Origin: Hemibagrus wyckioides
Taxonomy: Eukaryota > Chordata > Actinopteri > Siluriformes > Bagridae
DNA length: 64,000 nt
NCBI RefSeq assembly: GCF_019097595.1
Contig: NC_080715.1
Span: forward strand, 26,254,355-26,318,354
Direction: 5' to 3'
A program made the position numbers and the translations under genes. The notes below the pieces were generated by a model. The model was given only the letters and a program-made list of their open reading frames with translations. It made no database searches and was not told where the DNA came from. Position 1 is the first letter of the stretch; each line of letters starts with the position of its first letter. Positions 11,874 to 26,344 of this stretch are shown piece by piece.

Positions 11874-13304
11874 CAGGATTGACATTTTTGTGAAAAGCTG
11901 TGATGCTGATCTAAAAGTCAATGCAGCTGAAAGCCTCTTTTTTGTCTTGTCACATGTTGTTGACGTAAATGTTGTTAAAGTATCTTCAATGTATCGCCTG
12001 ACACAGAGATCATTTTAATTCATAGAATTTGGCCTAGGTTTATTGAGATCATCTCCAGTGGGACAGGCAATACTGTGGAACAAAAAGCTGAAATCGCATA
12101 AAAATCATCTTTAGGAACTCTGAACAGGATATGTCTGAGAAATGAGTGAAGAAGGTGATAACATGGGTTAAATAATATTAGTCTAAAGATCCTGTGCTCT
12201 CAGACTCCACATCCTTTCTTATGTATTTATGACTGCTGCTGTTTCTCTCAGGGACTTTTTTCATTTACAGAATGGCCGAAGGGAACGTGACCTTTATCAC
12301 CTTTCAGTGTTCCACCAGGAAATGGTTTGATTGTTAAAAACCCACATTTACACACATTTCGTGGGTCTTTAGTCCTTTAGTTAATTCATTTGCCAAGAAA
12401 ATAAAGGTAATGAAGAAGAAACAAACTTCAAATTTGCCAACAACTCACAGTAAATAAAATCTTTTGAATAAAATTTTGAAAGTCTGTGAAACATGAAGTG
12501 TGTTGGTGTAAATGACACTGTTCTTGATAGTTTTGCTAATGTTGCATTTGTTGGATCTCTGAACGCAGGCTAACATACTGTACGTGATACAAGTGCTGTT
12601 TATCTTCTCAAAAAAATCTTATGTTATACTAGAGAAGCACAACCTTATGACGTGAACAGCCATTTTGATCTTGCCGAAAGACATTATGATGAATTTGGGC
12701 TCAACATAACTTTCCTGAAAAGGAATTCCAAGTCAATTTTTTTTGTAGTCAGGAGTTGGGTTATAAAATCTACTGCGTTGAAAGGTCAAATCACACTTCT
12801 AGTGAACTTCACACTATTTTTCCTCTCAGCATAATGGAATTTCCAAAGAGGGAATACTAGAATTTTGTGGACTTTTAGAATATGATGGTGCAAATTCTTT
12901 CTGCTCCACAATCTTATTTATCTCAGGTTCTACATGCAGAGATAAACAGATTTTACAGAAGAGCATGTAGCCTAAGCTGCATTTATAGAAAAATTATTAT
13001 TAATAATAATAAACTCCCAGCTGTTTATCAGAGGTAGTTGTGTTCTTCTGTAGGATTCACAGCAGTGGATGATACTATAGACATTCCAGAAACAACACAA
13101 CAAATAAGATTAAAGGTGCAGTAGATATTTTTTAGGCTGATTATGTACAGAAGGGTCTACAGAGGGTCTTAGTGAGATGATTTACTTTCACCCATGAGTT
13201 CTGATATTACAATACACAATCTGCTTCTTGTGACAGGCAAAAATGCAGCACTTGTTTGTTGGGTTTTTTTTGGTCATCATATCAGCCACAGCCACAACAA
13301 TTCC

Positions 13305-13900
13305 AACTATTTGCACCTTTTTATTTTGGTGATTTTTATTTTTAGCCGTGTGAACAGTTGTTCAGCCTGAATTCTGAGCTGCACAGCTGAAACAAACAAC
13401 GCAGCAGTAGTCGTCCCCCCCCCCCAAACTGACCTGATAAATCCACAGTTCTGTTTCTTTAAACAGTTCCTGAAGAGTTTCTGCAGTGAGGCAGGAGCTT
13501 CATCCTGCTGAAAGACACCAAGATGTGAGAGATGAACTTGTTCTGCAGCAGTGTTTATGTAGGTGCTACCTGTCCAAGTAACATCCACATGACTCCAGGA
13601 CTCAAGGTCTCCTAGCAGAACATTGTCCAGATCATCACACTGCCTCCACCAGCTCTCCTTCCCATAGTGCATCCTGGTGCCGTATCTTCCCAATGTCCCC
13701 AAGTAAGAGACTCGCACGCATACGGCCTCCACATGATGAAGAAAACGTGCTTCATCAGACCAGACCTCCTTCTTCTACTGCTCCATGGTCCAGTTCTGAT
13801 GCTCACGTGTCTATTGTAGGAGTTTTGGGTGGTGTCATGCTGACTCCTGTACAGCTCTATACTCAAGCTGTGATGCTCAGTGTGACAAAGTAACTGCTGA
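13305..13900 (-). pseudogene. Decayed Tc1-like transposase
   Basis: Minus-strand frames overlap with a frameshift near 13620-13730. Upstream part: a WSDES-like start now reading SGLMKHVFF, then a GGGSVMIW segment around the second catalytic aspartate. Downstream part: HVDVTWTGSTYINTAAEQVH and VFQQDEAP, typical of Tc1/mariner DDE transposases. The DLNPIEHLW segment is not visible and a poly-C run sits at 13417-13427. It is broken and inactive, and lies just upstream of the mxra5 promoter. Confidence 0.75.
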
Positions 13901-14040
13901 CTTGCTGTTTAATAATCAGTGTTATTCAAGTCAACTCTCACTAATTAAATGTAATGGCTGATCTCTGTCTGTGTGTGTGATTGAAATGGGGTAGCTCAGG
14001 GACACCTCCCTCATTGCTCCTCCCCTTTTTTCCTTTTTTT

Positions 14041-14431
14041 GTGTATAACAGCTGCACCTCTCGTGAAGCCTCTCAGTGTTATTCGGACCCGTCGCGCGCG
14101 GGGATCAGGCGTCGGACCTTGTGTCGTCTCCTCACCGCGCGCGAGCCTCTCAGTTCACTTTATTCCCCGGCAAAATTCACGCAGTATCTGGGACACAAGC
14201 GCGGAGGAAATCATTCTTTTTTATTAATGTTACCTCGTTTTTTTTATTTCTATATTTTGTTCACGGTGCCGTTTGGCACTTAATATTTAATACAATCTAA
14301 TTATAAAAGGTCTGCTCCTGGACCACGGAATAAAAGAAAGAAGTTGGGGATGAGTGAATGAGTGTGAGGTGATGAAGAGGTTTAATTATTTCTGTGGACA
14401 GCAAAACTGACTGCAACATTCTCACCTAAAG
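14041..14431 (+). promoter_or_regulatory. mxra5: mxra5 core promoter and non-coding exon 1 (predicted)
   Basis: A TATAA-like box sits at about 14044-14048, followed by a locally GC-rich, CG-containing stretch (CGTCGCGCGCGGGG) that contrasts with the AT-rich surroundings. A good donor, TAAAG|GTAAAT, lies at 14431/14432, matching a non-coding first exon spliced to the acceptor CCCCTAG at 15297-15299, eight bases before the start codon. The exact start site is not visible. Confidence 0.45.
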
Positions 14432-14458
14432 GTAAATTTTACTAGCTATCTGTCTAAC

Positions 14459-14500
14459 ATCTCTCTCTCTCTCTCTCTCTCTCTGTTTACCTGCTGCTTA

Positions 14501-14597
<97 letters not shown>
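14459..14597. repeat. CT / TA / TG compound microsatellite
   Basis: Successive (CT)n, (TA)n and (TG)n runs in the first intron of mxra5. Confidence 0.92.
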
Positions 14598-15160
14598 TTG
14601 TAGTCAGATCTTTTCTCTTTTCAGTTTATACATGCCTGAATGTGCAGGTGTTTCTAATAAAGTGGCCGGCGAGTGTATTTACACACACTCGGGAACATGT
14701 GTAAGCAGGAACCCCTAGCGGAATAAAAGTGTAATTGCGGGCAAACTGATAATGAGGAGCTCTTTTTGCGCTTCTCTCTACAAACTATAGACTGATGAAA
14801 TGGTCGACGATGTCAGACCAAAACCTTAAAAAGGGACTGTGTGTAGGCTTTTCCCAGGCAGCATTTTATTTATAATAAATAAATAAATAAATAAAATAAA
14901 TAACACTGTCAAATGGAATAATACTTTTAAATCTGAAAGCAGTTTTAATGATTAACAACAAAATTCTAAATCAACCTTTTCCAGTCTGTTTTTTAAGATA
15001 TATTTAATAAATGTAATATGTAATGTAACTATCATAATATCCATAATATCCCAGTGACATTATTTCAACATCTCATCATAGTACCCAGATCATTTTTTAA
15101 TTCATTTCTTAAAATTATTTAGTCTTTTCATGCTTGTTCCCAAAGGGTACTAATAATTCT

Positions 15161-15175
15161 CTCTCTCTCTGTGTC

Positions 15176-15212
<37 letters not shown>

Positions 15213-15216
15213 CTCA

Positions 15217-15253
<37 letters not shown>

Positions 15254-15254
15254 A
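15161..15254. repeat. (CT)n microsatellite
   Basis: CT repeats broken by GTGTCTCA units, ending about 45 bp before the acceptor of the first coding exon of mxra5. Confidence 0.9.
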
Positions 15255-15307
15255 AAGCTAATATAAAGAGTAAATCTGATCTTTTGCTGCTTCCCCTAGT
15301 GTTTATC

Positions 15308-18300
15308 ATGAAGCTGTGTGAAAGACGTAGAAGGATGGGAGCCATGAGTGGATGTTTGCTGGTGATGCTAACGTTACTTGTCGTGTTTTCGGATGTTGCC
15401 GTGTCCTGTCCTCGTCCGTGTGCCTGTTACGTCCCTTCTGAAGTGCACTGCACCTTCCGCTCACTCACCCTCATCCCCTCAGGAGTACCACGATTAGTGC
15501 GGCGCATGAACCTTGGGTAAGCGCTATCTACTCTGTGAGGAACCTTTCTGATATTATCATGAGAATTGCTTAGAGTAATTAAGCCTTGGGGTTGAGAAGT
15601 TACAGGAAAACAATCCACAATGAGGTGGACGAGCTGAATGACGTGACAATTAATGACCATGAGATCTGTTCCTGTTAGCACTTCCACTATAGCAGCTATA
15701 AACAGCTGATTTACTGATAAAGCCAAATAAATCTGAAATGTTAGTGCCTCCTAATGTGTGTCAAACTGCAAATTAATCTTAAAAATAAACATGACTAGAT
15801 TCATTGGCTGCTTGTTGAGTGGCACCTGTGTGTTCTGAGGTTCTGGAGATATGTGATGTGTAACTTCATCCTGCGTTTTGACCATTTAATACATAAACCG
15901 GATCAGAGAATCGCAGGTGGACATAACCACAGTGATGAATGTGTGTGTTTAACAGATTTAACAGCATTTCCCAACTTGACAAAGACTCTTTAGCTGAACT
16001 GAGGAAACTGGAGCTTCTGATGGTGCATGGAAACAACATCCATCAGATCCCAGAGGGTGTTTTTCGAGACTTGATGTCCTTGCAGGTAAAAGACATGTTT
16101 AAAACAAGTTCAACCTAAAAAAACAGTTCTAATTAATATGAATAATTAATAAAGTAACAAACTTCTCTTTTTCATGTTCTTTTTTATACTGTTCATTTAT
16201 TTTCACATGATTTTTTTAAACATTATTCATTTCTTTAGACTTGATTTTTACACAATAAATGTTTTAAATTAAAATGTAAATAATTTTAAATGTTGAATTA
16301 ATTTTGACATGCAATTCCTACAATTCCTTTTCTCCTTGGTGATTTTTGCTCAATTCACTTACTTAAGTGTATTTATTTTAAGTTTAAGTCTTATTTAAGT
16401 TTATTTAAGAGGTTAATTTTTTTAAAGTGATTTTTTCCTCAAATGTGTTTTGATCATTATCATTTAAAGTTATATATAAAGTTATATTGTTTTTAAATAT
16501 ACACAAGATTTTCATATCATTCATCTTCACATTTGATTTTTTTTTTATGATTTCTTAAACATCTGATTAATTTACTCTAACATGAATCATGTGATCATGT
16601 GTAATGGGTGTGATTTCTTGTAAGGGCTCAGATTAGTATTCTTTATTACCTGCTTGACACCAGACTCTGACTTCTGTTTCATGTTCAGTTCAGTTTCATG
16701 AATGACAGTGAAAGATTCAGAGTCAGCGATTGAAGGAGCAGAAAGGACTGGTCAAGAAAATTTAAAAATAATCCTCATGACAGAGCAAACATTTAGACTG
16801 CAGGAACATGGCAACAAAAGCTCTCTGAATCTGAGGCTGCCTGATTGCTTGGATCATTTTTGTGTCTTAAATCAGTATCAGTGTCCAAACAACTGACATC
16901 AATATTTCTTCCAGGTTCTGAAAATGAGCTACAATAAAGTCAAAGTGATCACAGGTCGCACTTTATCTGGTCTCATACGCCTTGTACGGCTGCACCTGGA
17001 CAACAACCACATCGAATTCGTCCATCCTGATGCCTTCAGAGGGATGACATCACTTCGTCTGCTACATCTTGAAGGGAACCATCTTCAGAAGTTGCATCCT
17101 TCTACATTCAGCACCTTCTCCTTGTTAAATCATTTCCCAGTCTCTACAATCAAACATCTCTACCTAGCAGACAATTATCTGACATTCCTGCCAAGAGAAA
17201 TGCTGAGAAACATGCCGCATCTAGAAAGCCTTTTCCTCAATGGAAACCCCTGGACCTGCGACTGTAGGTTGGACTGGCTTCAGGATTGGATGGCACGCCA
17301 TTCAGGTAAAATGAAAAAGGTTTTCAATACAGATTGAAAGCTGGAGTGATGATAAAGTGCAACACACAGGCTAGCTGTCTCAGTGTCCGTTGTTAATTAT
17401 GTAAATGGCGTCACTGAGTAAATGCCCCTCAATACAGAATTGGTGTTTCTTGGTGACACATCCTGTACTAACCCTGTGATCATCCAATGAAATGCTCTCC
17501 AGAACATATATGTCCCTCTCCCTGGGGGTTGGGTACAGTAGCAGCTTGTTAGCAGTAAACATAGTGCATCAATATGTGGTCACTCTGACTCTGAGTGTTT
17601 CAACAAAGTTCATGGGCAGGTTTTGAAATAAGAACAGTTGTTGGTTGGAGATTAAATACTATTAAATATATATCCAGTTATAGGGTGCTTATGAAAGCTG
17701 ATCTTTTTTAAATTCATTTACAGGCGTGATGAAGTGCAAGAAGGACAAAGCTCATGCCACAGATCAGCTCTGTCCTGTTTGTTCCTCACCACAGCATCTG
17801 AGTGGAAAACAAATCTCTGAACAGAAGGAATTCAAGTGCACAGGGCCAGTCATTAGCAACTCTCCAGGGAAAGACATTTCACAAGAGGAACACCTCAGTG
17901 AACTTCTTTCTCTGGAGGATTTCAAGTCACCTTTTGGAAACATTATGCTGAACCTGACAGATGAACATGGAAACACGGTGGACTTGAGCTGCCAAGTTGT
18001 GAAGCCGAGGGAGTCTGCAGAAATCATGTGGAACTACACTGAGTCTTTGCAGATCAGTGCTAACATGACTCTCTTATTTGATTTTGAATGCCCGATGGAC
18101 AGGGAGAAGTATACGAGATTATGGAGACTGCTTGCATACTACAGCGACGTTGCTCTGCACCTGAGCAGAGAGATTATGTTAAGTAAAGAGCCTGAACTGA
18201 GCTACAGATACAGACAGGACATTGAGAGAGACGCATACTATTACACCGGAGTCCGAGCTAATATTCTGTCCCATCCATCTTGGCTCATGCAATCATATGT

Positions 18301-21300
18301 GAACATAAAGCTCAACAGGCCCTATTCCACGTCAAAGACTGTAAAGCTCATTTTCACGACTCAGATGTCTTCCACCACAGACAGTGAGCAGGCAAGACGA
18401 CAGAAGAGATCCTGGGTTATGATCAAACAAAACAATGCAACCCAGACAACGTTTAGTTCAGTCGTGGGCAGTATGATTGAGATGCACTGCAGTGTGATGA
18501 GTTCTGGAGCTCCGACCATTCAGTGGATGTTGCCTGATGGCTCTAAGGTTAGGGCATCTTTCAATAGCCCCAACAACCGGCTGTCTGTCTCTAGTATGGG
18601 TAAACTTCTTATCAAAGCAGTGGATCATTCAGATGCTGGTGTATATTACTGTATTGCTGAATTATTGGGAGATGTAGACCTTCTTTCTTTTCGTTTATCA
18701 GTTGTTGAATCCTCCAGGCCCCCTGTGGGTGAAGAGGTCAAGATTGCTTTCGAGAAATTTGTCGGGGAATCTGTTTATCTACCATGCAATACCACTGCAT
18801 CACCAGATGCTGATGTGAACTGGATCTTTCCAGATGGTAGTGTGATGAATGCCAAAGCAAACTCATCTAGAGGTTTTATCTTCTCCAACGGAACACTCTT
18901 CATTCCTCACTGCAGACCTGATGATAATGGAAATTACAAATGTGTGGCTCTGAATCAACACGGTGAGGACACTCTTTCCGCAAAGATCACTGTTAAGAGA
19001 CGGCAAGGAACACAACCTCTCAGACGGTATCCCATGGGGCCCCTGTCTGCGGCAGGTGTGTCTACAAAGGTCAAAGCAATTTTTGAGGATATGGAGGAGT
19101 CATCTGGTGATGATACAGGCCAGAACAGAATGTCGTCAAATAGAGGTTTTATGCACCAAAGGAGGGGACCACATTCAACGTCACAAGCATATCCAGTCAG
19201 GAATTTACAAAGACATTTTCCAGGCCACAGGAAGCCAATTAAGAAAGGTCTGAATGGACAACAAAGAAAAGGGAACAGGATAAAACTGAACAAAACAAAC
19301 AACAGAGTAGACCCACAGAGATGGGCTGACTTTTTGGCCAAAATTCGTGAGAAAGCAGTTCCAAATACCACAACACCTAGCTCTTACCCAAGCACTCCAG
19401 CAGAAAACGTTCAGACTGTAGATCCAGAACCTCTCAATAACATAGAGGGATCTTCTCCAGATGATGCGAGCTCTCTGAAGGAAGAGCGAAACACCATTAT
19501 CATATTTCACACCAATGCCCAACCAGTCACAGCTCCTTCACATATAGAATACCAGACAATGTCTCCTGAAACAAGCATTAAGTCTGACAAAGTCACGCTG
19601 AGACCCGTGAAAACCACAGCTACACCTAATTATGTTACCACCGAGATAAATATCCTGCAGGGGAACCATGTAAACACTTTAACTACCAGCACTTCACACA
19701 GAGAAGAAAGACAACGAAACCAATTGGAAAATAACCCAGCTGCTCCCAATTCAGAGTTAGAGAATGAGCTTGGCATATCAGTGAAGTCTTCTGATGTTAA
19801 GGAATCTTATACAATGAATGAAAAGGACAGTACACAATGGACAAATAGCACTTCAACACAGGCAACCAAAGTCATTTCAACTAATGTCATAAAGCAAAGA
19901 GCTTCATCTACTTCATATTCCAGGAAACCCTGGAACTCCAGGAGGCGATTTGGAAGCAGAGGACGAATAAACCGAATAAGACTAAGACCATCCTCGTCCC
20001 TAATCACTAGCAGACCACAGTTATTTACAGCACCCAAGGCCACTGGAACACATAAGCCATTAATCACTACAACCCTGTCCACCACACTAACAGCAGGCAC
20101 ATCAGCTTATTCTACTGCTCCATATATTACTTCTACCCAATACCTGAAATCCGCAACAGACAACGATTGTAATGGTAATGATCAAATGAATGTCTCCCTG
20201 TTAGCTGATAATATCAATATACTAACCCATAAACTGGAGGCAATTCCACAACATTCCACAATCCAGAGGACTGAACTAACTCTAAATGTCCCACAACATG
20301 GTTTACGCCACAGAATACACCTTACAACACCAGCAGTGACTGTGACCACATCTCTGAGGAGAGCAAATAAAGAGACATCCGTAAAGAGCTGGCAAAATGT
20401 GCAAACATTCACTACAGAGATCCCAAAAAATTACCACACTGTTTCTACATCTCAGCCAGAAGCAGATTATAAAACTCTTGCAGCCACTCAAGCAGAGTTT
20501 ACATCCCAACTTTCAGCACTAAAACCATCTCAGGAGCCTGTCACTGAGGATGATGCAGCATACACCAGTCCTCACATATCTGAATCCCATCCAGAGGAAA
20601 GACTCAATAACTTGCAAATACTTGAAACTACACATAAACCTGTCAAATCTTCAACTAATCCAGTCAAACTCATTCAAACCCCAGTTATAGATCCATATGA
20701 AGACACTAAAACAGAAGATTTACAACAGAAGTCATTTTCTCACTCTACAGTGAAACAAGGGCAAGCTGGGTTTCTAACTACAACGCTTCATACTCTTCCC
20801 AATGAACATGATTCTGTTTTTCCCATTACGACTCCAGGCCCCCAGGTGGGACAGGGAGAGTTGCTGCTGTCTAACATAAGCAATCCCTCTGGTATTATTT
20901 CAACAGTGGCATCACCAACCACTAAAGCCAAGGTTAAAATATCAACAAAACCTTTTACAACAACATCAACACCCATGACACCATCAATTAAAACCACAGA
21001 GTCTGCAATTAACTCCCCAATTCTAACCACTATTTTTGGAGAAACAACCTCATTAAAACCTAGCATCCCTATAGCAGATAACGGAATTCCAGTTTACTCA
21101 AGAAACCCTTCGACTAACCACATTCCAGATGGGAATCATGGAAGAACCCTTGATTATAAGCACCCCAACCACAGACACCCATTTATCATCCATCAAACAT
21201 CATCAGATACCAATTTATCTGTGGATAATGTCAGAGCAGGCTCTGATGGTACAATTAGATCAAGCTTGTCACCAAAGTCTTTTACAACCACTATTCAGAG

Positions 21301-24300
21301 GACAATGACAAGCCCAACACCAACTGCAAAGCCTCTGAGCAGAATTCAGACAGGTGTAGTTGCTACAAACCAGCACCTTGGCATGAATCTCCTACTTCCT
21401 CAGCTACCAGATGTTCCTATACTGAGAGCAAGGCCCAGAATCACCACTGCTAATCTTACCACAGTCACTGTGAATGCTAAAACAGATGTGCAGTTTCCGT
21501 GCAATTCTGTGGGGGAACCTAAACCTTTTCTTACCTGGACCAAAATCTCTACAGGTACAAATACAAACATATCAAACACAAATTTCTTCAAATTAAACAA
21601 CAAATATAAACAAATCCATAGGTTAATATTTAAATTCCCGAGGGTTAGGGTTTCTTCCAATTGTTAACCTGATCTCTTTAACAACAGTCTTTTGCATGCT
21701 GAGCCACAGTTGGATATAAGCCATGGAGTCTTGCCTCTGTGTAAATGCAGAAGCCATCAATATTCTCTATTGGCCCAAGACATGTCCAAAGAACATGTGT
21801 GTGCCTTCTGTTTTTGTGTGGTGACACAGACAGAATCCCAAAAAGACTCATTTGGGACAGTTATTTACTGTTACACATCCAGTGTTTCAAAGAATCTATG
21901 ATCACTTTACCAGATTACTTCCATACTGACAGACACAAGTTTTTCATTCTTTCTATTTCTGTTTTTTAGGGGCTGTTATTTCTGCAAATTCTAGAATCCA
22001 GAGATTTGAGGTCCAGCCCAGTGGAAGTTTAATAATCCACAATGTTCAGCTCCAGGATCGTGGCCAGTATGTTTGTGCTGCTCGGAATCAATATGGTATT
22101 GATCAGATGGTGGTTACGTTGATGGTTCTGGCCCAAATGCCAAAAATCCTGCATCCATGGCAGCATGACATGACCGTGTACTTGGGAGACTATGTGAACC
22201 TAGAATGTCAATCACAGGGTCTTCCCCATCCCCAGATAAGCTGGGTGCTTCCGAATCAGACGGTAGTTCAGGCAGTCAGCACAAGGGAGCAGAGGCTAAT
22301 GCTTTTTAGCAATGGGACACTGCATCTGAAGCAGACTAGATATCCAGACAGTGGAATCTATAAGTGCATCGCCAGTAATGTGGCTGGAGCAGCAACAATA
22401 TCGATTCGGCTCCATGTTACTGCACTTCCGCCCATAATCCAGCAACAGCCACAGGAAAACCATACCATTTCCGAGGGTCAGACTATGTACATCCACTGCA
22501 GCGCTAAAGGAGCCCCAAATCCAGTGATCCGATGGGTCACCTTCAGTGGCATGCAAATCCGCCCTTCCCAGTTCATCAATGGAAATCTGTTTGTCTTTCC
22601 CAATGGGACGTTATACATTCGCAACCCAACAGAAAACGACTCTGGTACCTATGAGTGTGTTGCTTTAAATGTCATGGGCATAGCCAGGAGACGTGTGAGT
22701 GTGATGGTGAAGAGGGCTTTCTCTACAGCTAAAATTACCTTCACATCACCACTAAGAACTGATGTCAGTTATGGTGGCTACCTAAGGTTAGACTGCAGTG
22801 CTTCTGGAAGCCCTGAACCGAAAATCATCTGGAAAACGCCAGTGAAAAAACTCATTGATGCACATTTCAGGTACGTCAATATGACAAGTTATCAGCATAT
22901 AGCACTAAAGTGACCTAGCATGCGACAGAGTAACAGGCATTCAGTAATTTTCTGTGTGTGCAACATGGAGCTGTGTTTTCAGTGAGAGCACTGAACAACG
23001 AAGTCTTTAAACAAGACTTTCAGGTCTGTGCAAAAAAGTGACAAATTTGATTGGCTTGAACCGATCCTGTGGTGTTTGTAGTCTAATGTTGCTTCAGGTC
23101 TCCATTCACTATTTTAGTTCCTACTTGCAATTAATTTTTGATGCAAAAATGGAAGAAACACTTATAAGCATTGTTTTATCTTCTCCTGTCATAGTGTATG
23201 CAGCTAGTACAATTAGCTCCAAAACTATTTATTTATACCTAAAACATTTTGGTATACTTTTCTAGTGAACAGAGATTGTGATTTAATATATTGTTGCTGA
23301 TGCTTACTTTAGTGTCGTCATTTCCTACTGTCCAGAGTTGTAAGGAGGTTTTTCTGGTAAGAACGTGAATGTGAACAGGAGTAGTAGGAGACGAAGAGCT
23401 CGCTCACAGATAAAAGGGCCGACGTACAACTTCCAGATGTGATGAACAGAAATTGGACCTCAGAGCGCCATCTGTTGCTGATTATGAAGAAAACGCCTCC
23501 ATCTTCGCTCTAGACAGCTGACTAAGTAGTCTGGTCCAAGCTCATAATTCCTGGAGTTATGGGCAGATTTACCCAGAGTGCATAAGTTCATCCAAGTTTT
23601 GGGGAACTAAATAGAACAAAGATTTAAAGTTTGTCCATCGAACAACGAAACTCATCAATCTTGTAAAAAAACTGTGCATATGAACATTTTATCATTTTAA
23701 CGACATCAGATATTTCCATAGACAAAAACCGTGAATGTATTACTTAGTGATATTCTGTTTCACAGATTTTCAGTCACAGATGGAACAAGGCAAAGATAAT
23801 GTCACTCTTAGTCTGAAAGATGAATTATAAGCTACCCTGCAACATGGCTGATATTCTTCAGGTTGATTTTCTCCAGACTTCTCTCCCATTCATGTGCAGT
23901 CATGTATGGAACGTTATTTAGTGAGCTTGACAGGTCTTAAAAGATAAATTCGGGAAAAGTTTGTCTGTGAGGGATTATGGCTGTTCTTTTATTTCCAAAT
24001 GAAAAATAGAACTGGAATAAAAGCAACATTAGTGCAGTGAAGTCTGTTCTTCGTTCTGTCAGCTGCTGAGTTTATTGTTCACACATTCAGCTGGAAAGCA
24101 GGAAGTGAGTGATTTACTGTTGTGCGGTGGCAAATTAGCATCAGCATATTTTGATATGATATGATATATTATAAGACATGATGTAAATCACATATTGAGA
24201 TAATACTCGCATATCACAACTTTAAGCAATAAGATCAGTAAATAAAATCTAAATAAATCTTACACTTGCTGCAAGTGTTTTTCCTCTATAGAAAGAGAAG

Positions 24301-26344
24301 AACTGCATCATTCCTTTTTCTCCTGTTCATTATTTTTACCTTGAAAATACCACACACTTTTGTAAATACCATGCCACTAATCATCATTTAGCTTGAAGCT
24401 AATTTGACCTTTCTTTCTTTTCTTCTTTCTAGCTTCGATCACAGAATGAAAGTCTTCAGCAATGGCAGTCTCACCATTCAATCAGTAACAGACAAGGACC
24501 ATGGAGACTACCTCTGTCTGGCCAGAAATAAATTTGGGGATGATTTCGTTCTCCTGAAAGTGACTGTCATGATGAAAGCAGCCAGAATAGAGCGGAAACA
24601 GTTTAATAACCACAAGGTTCTTTACGGAGGAGATCTAAAGGTAGACTGTATAGCATCGGGCCTCCCGAACCCTGAGATCAAATGGAGTCTTCCAGATGGC
24701 ACCATGATTAATAGCATCATGCAGTCGGACGACAACGGAGTGCACACAAAGAGGTATGTTGTATTTGACAACGGTACCCTCTATTTTAACGACGTGGGCA
24801 TAAAGGAGGAGGGAGACTACACGTGCTATGCTGAGAATCAGATTGGCAAAGATGAAATGAAAATTCGTATCAGAGTAGTGGCAGCTGCCCCAATCATACA
24901 CAACAACACTTTTGAGGTGATCAGAGTGTCACATGGGGAAACAGCATCACTTACTTGCAGGGTAATAGCACAGCCTTCACCAACAATAACATGGCTTTCC
25001 CCAAACAACCACATCATAGCCCTGCCAGCATCAGATAAATACCAGCTTACCAGTGATGGGACTTTAGAAATCCATAAGGTTCAACTGTTGGACAGAGGAA
25101 ACTACACTTGCTTAGCCAAAAATACAGCAGGTACAGACAAGAAGGTGGTTAGTGTGGAAGTTGTGACTTCAGCGCCCATCATAAATGGACTAAAAAGTCT
25201 CGTGACCAGAGCAGAGGAGACTGCTGAGAAGGACCAGCGGATTCTGCTGCACTGCAAAGCCGAAGGAACGCCATATCCCCAAGTCATGTGGATAATGCCG
25301 GGGAACGTTGTGCTTCCAGCTCCTTACTATGGCAGCAGGTTCATGGTTCATCGCAATGGTACTCTTGAAATTCGCAATTTACGCAAGAGTGACTCTGTCC
25401 AGTTGGTCTGCATAGCTCGCAGTGAGGCAGGAGAAGCCAGACTGCAGGTACAGCTTCATGTTATAGAGCGTGTTGAGAAACCAAAGCTGAAAAGCTTGCC
25501 AACAGAGACTGTCCAATTGATCAGTGGAGTCTCTGTGATTCTAAACTGCTCCATGGAAGGACCCCCCTATCCTGAGATCACTTGGTTCCTTCCAAGTGGA
25601 ACAACCCTATTGAGTGGAACAAGCATTTTCCCTTTCAACCATCTCCCTGATGGAGCTTTGATCATCACAGAACCTTCTGTGTCAGAGGAAGGGATTTACA
25701 GATGCTTGGGCCGTAACAGTGCAGGTTCTGTGGAACGCAGAGTGACTCTACAGTCCAGCCAGAAACCTGTCATCAGTAGCAAGTACAGCTCATTGGTCAG
25801 CATTATCAATGGAGAAAACCTGCAGTTAAACTGTCTGTCAAGTGGTAACCCAGAACCCAAGCTTACTTGGACCCTACCAAGTGGAGAAACCCTAACTAGG
25901 CCACAGAGAATGGGTCGATACACCATTTTTGACAACGGTACCTTAACAGTTCAACAAGCCTCTGTCTATGATAGAGGGACTTACCTTTGTAATTCTGCCA
26001 ATGAACACGGGTCCTCGTCCATGACAGTTGCAGTGATTGTGATTGCATATCCGCCACGCATCACCGCTGGACCCTCAGCAGTCACTTATGGGAGACCAGG
26101 AATTGCAATCAAGCTTGACTGTATGGCGATTGGGATCCCAAAGCCAGAGGTGCTTTGGGAGATGCCTGATAAATTCCAGCTCAAATCAGGCCCCCAAGTG
26201 CGACTTTACGGGAACAGGTATATCCACCCACAAGGTGCTCTGGTCATCCAGAACCCATCAAGCAGAGACAGTGGTTTCTACAAGTGCACCGCCAAAAACC
26301 TGATTGGAAGTGATAGCAAAGCAACCTACGTATATGTGTTTTGA
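15308..26344 (+). CDS. mxra5: Matrix-remodelling-associated protein 5 (adlican-like)
   Basis: Large secreted extracellular-matrix protein with leucine-rich repeats and Ig domains. Six coding exons join in frame: 15308-15516, 15956-16085, 16915-17305, 17724-21554, 21970-22870 and 24433-26344, giving 2457 residues (human protein about 2800). A hydrophobic signal peptide precedes the LRR N-cap CPRPCACY at residue 34. LRRs follow to about 220, then an LRR C-cap starting [15 protein letters not shown] and completed in the next exon. Ig domains 1-2 lie at about 480-680. A Ser/Thr/Pro-rich low-complexity linker runs from about 690 to 1480, all in the 3.8-kb exon. Ten more Ig domains follow to the C terminus, giving 12 as in mammalian MXRA5. 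The end TYVYVF is family-typical. The start at 15308 is chosen because it opens directly into the signal peptide. Odd: RRQKR/S at 468-473 is a furin-type site just before Ig1. Confidence 0.97.
22871..24432 (+). other. mxra5: mxra5 intron splitting Ig domain 6
   Basis: Intron of 1.56 kb with GT donor (TTTCAG|GTACGT) and acceptor TTTCTAG. It splits a serine codon within an Ig domain (DAHFS|FDHR). No gene is seen inside. A partial CTCF-like core, GCGCCATCTGTTGCTG, lies near 23465. Confidence 0.85.

Larger units (their letters stand above)
6671..13300. other. Intergenic spacer between prkx and mxra5
   Basis: AT-rich, with no coding exon I can recognise on either strand. Identifiable contents are a short (CT)n run at about 9478-9511, a Tc1-derived fold-back at 9959-10254, a CCAAT-bearing minisatellite at 11236-11800 and a (CT)n run at about 11838-11869. 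Confidence 0.6.

Noticed and set aside
21646..21656. Telomere-like GGGTTAGGG
   Set aside because: Single short match in an intron, expected by chance; no array.
18955..21660. Minus-strand frames opposite the large mxra5 exon
   Set aside because: Antisense shadows of the Ser/Thr-rich linker; no domain, no splice support.
23460..23485. CTCF site in an mxra5 intron
   Set aside because: The core GCGCCATCTGTTGC misses two positions of the consensus; too weak to list alone.
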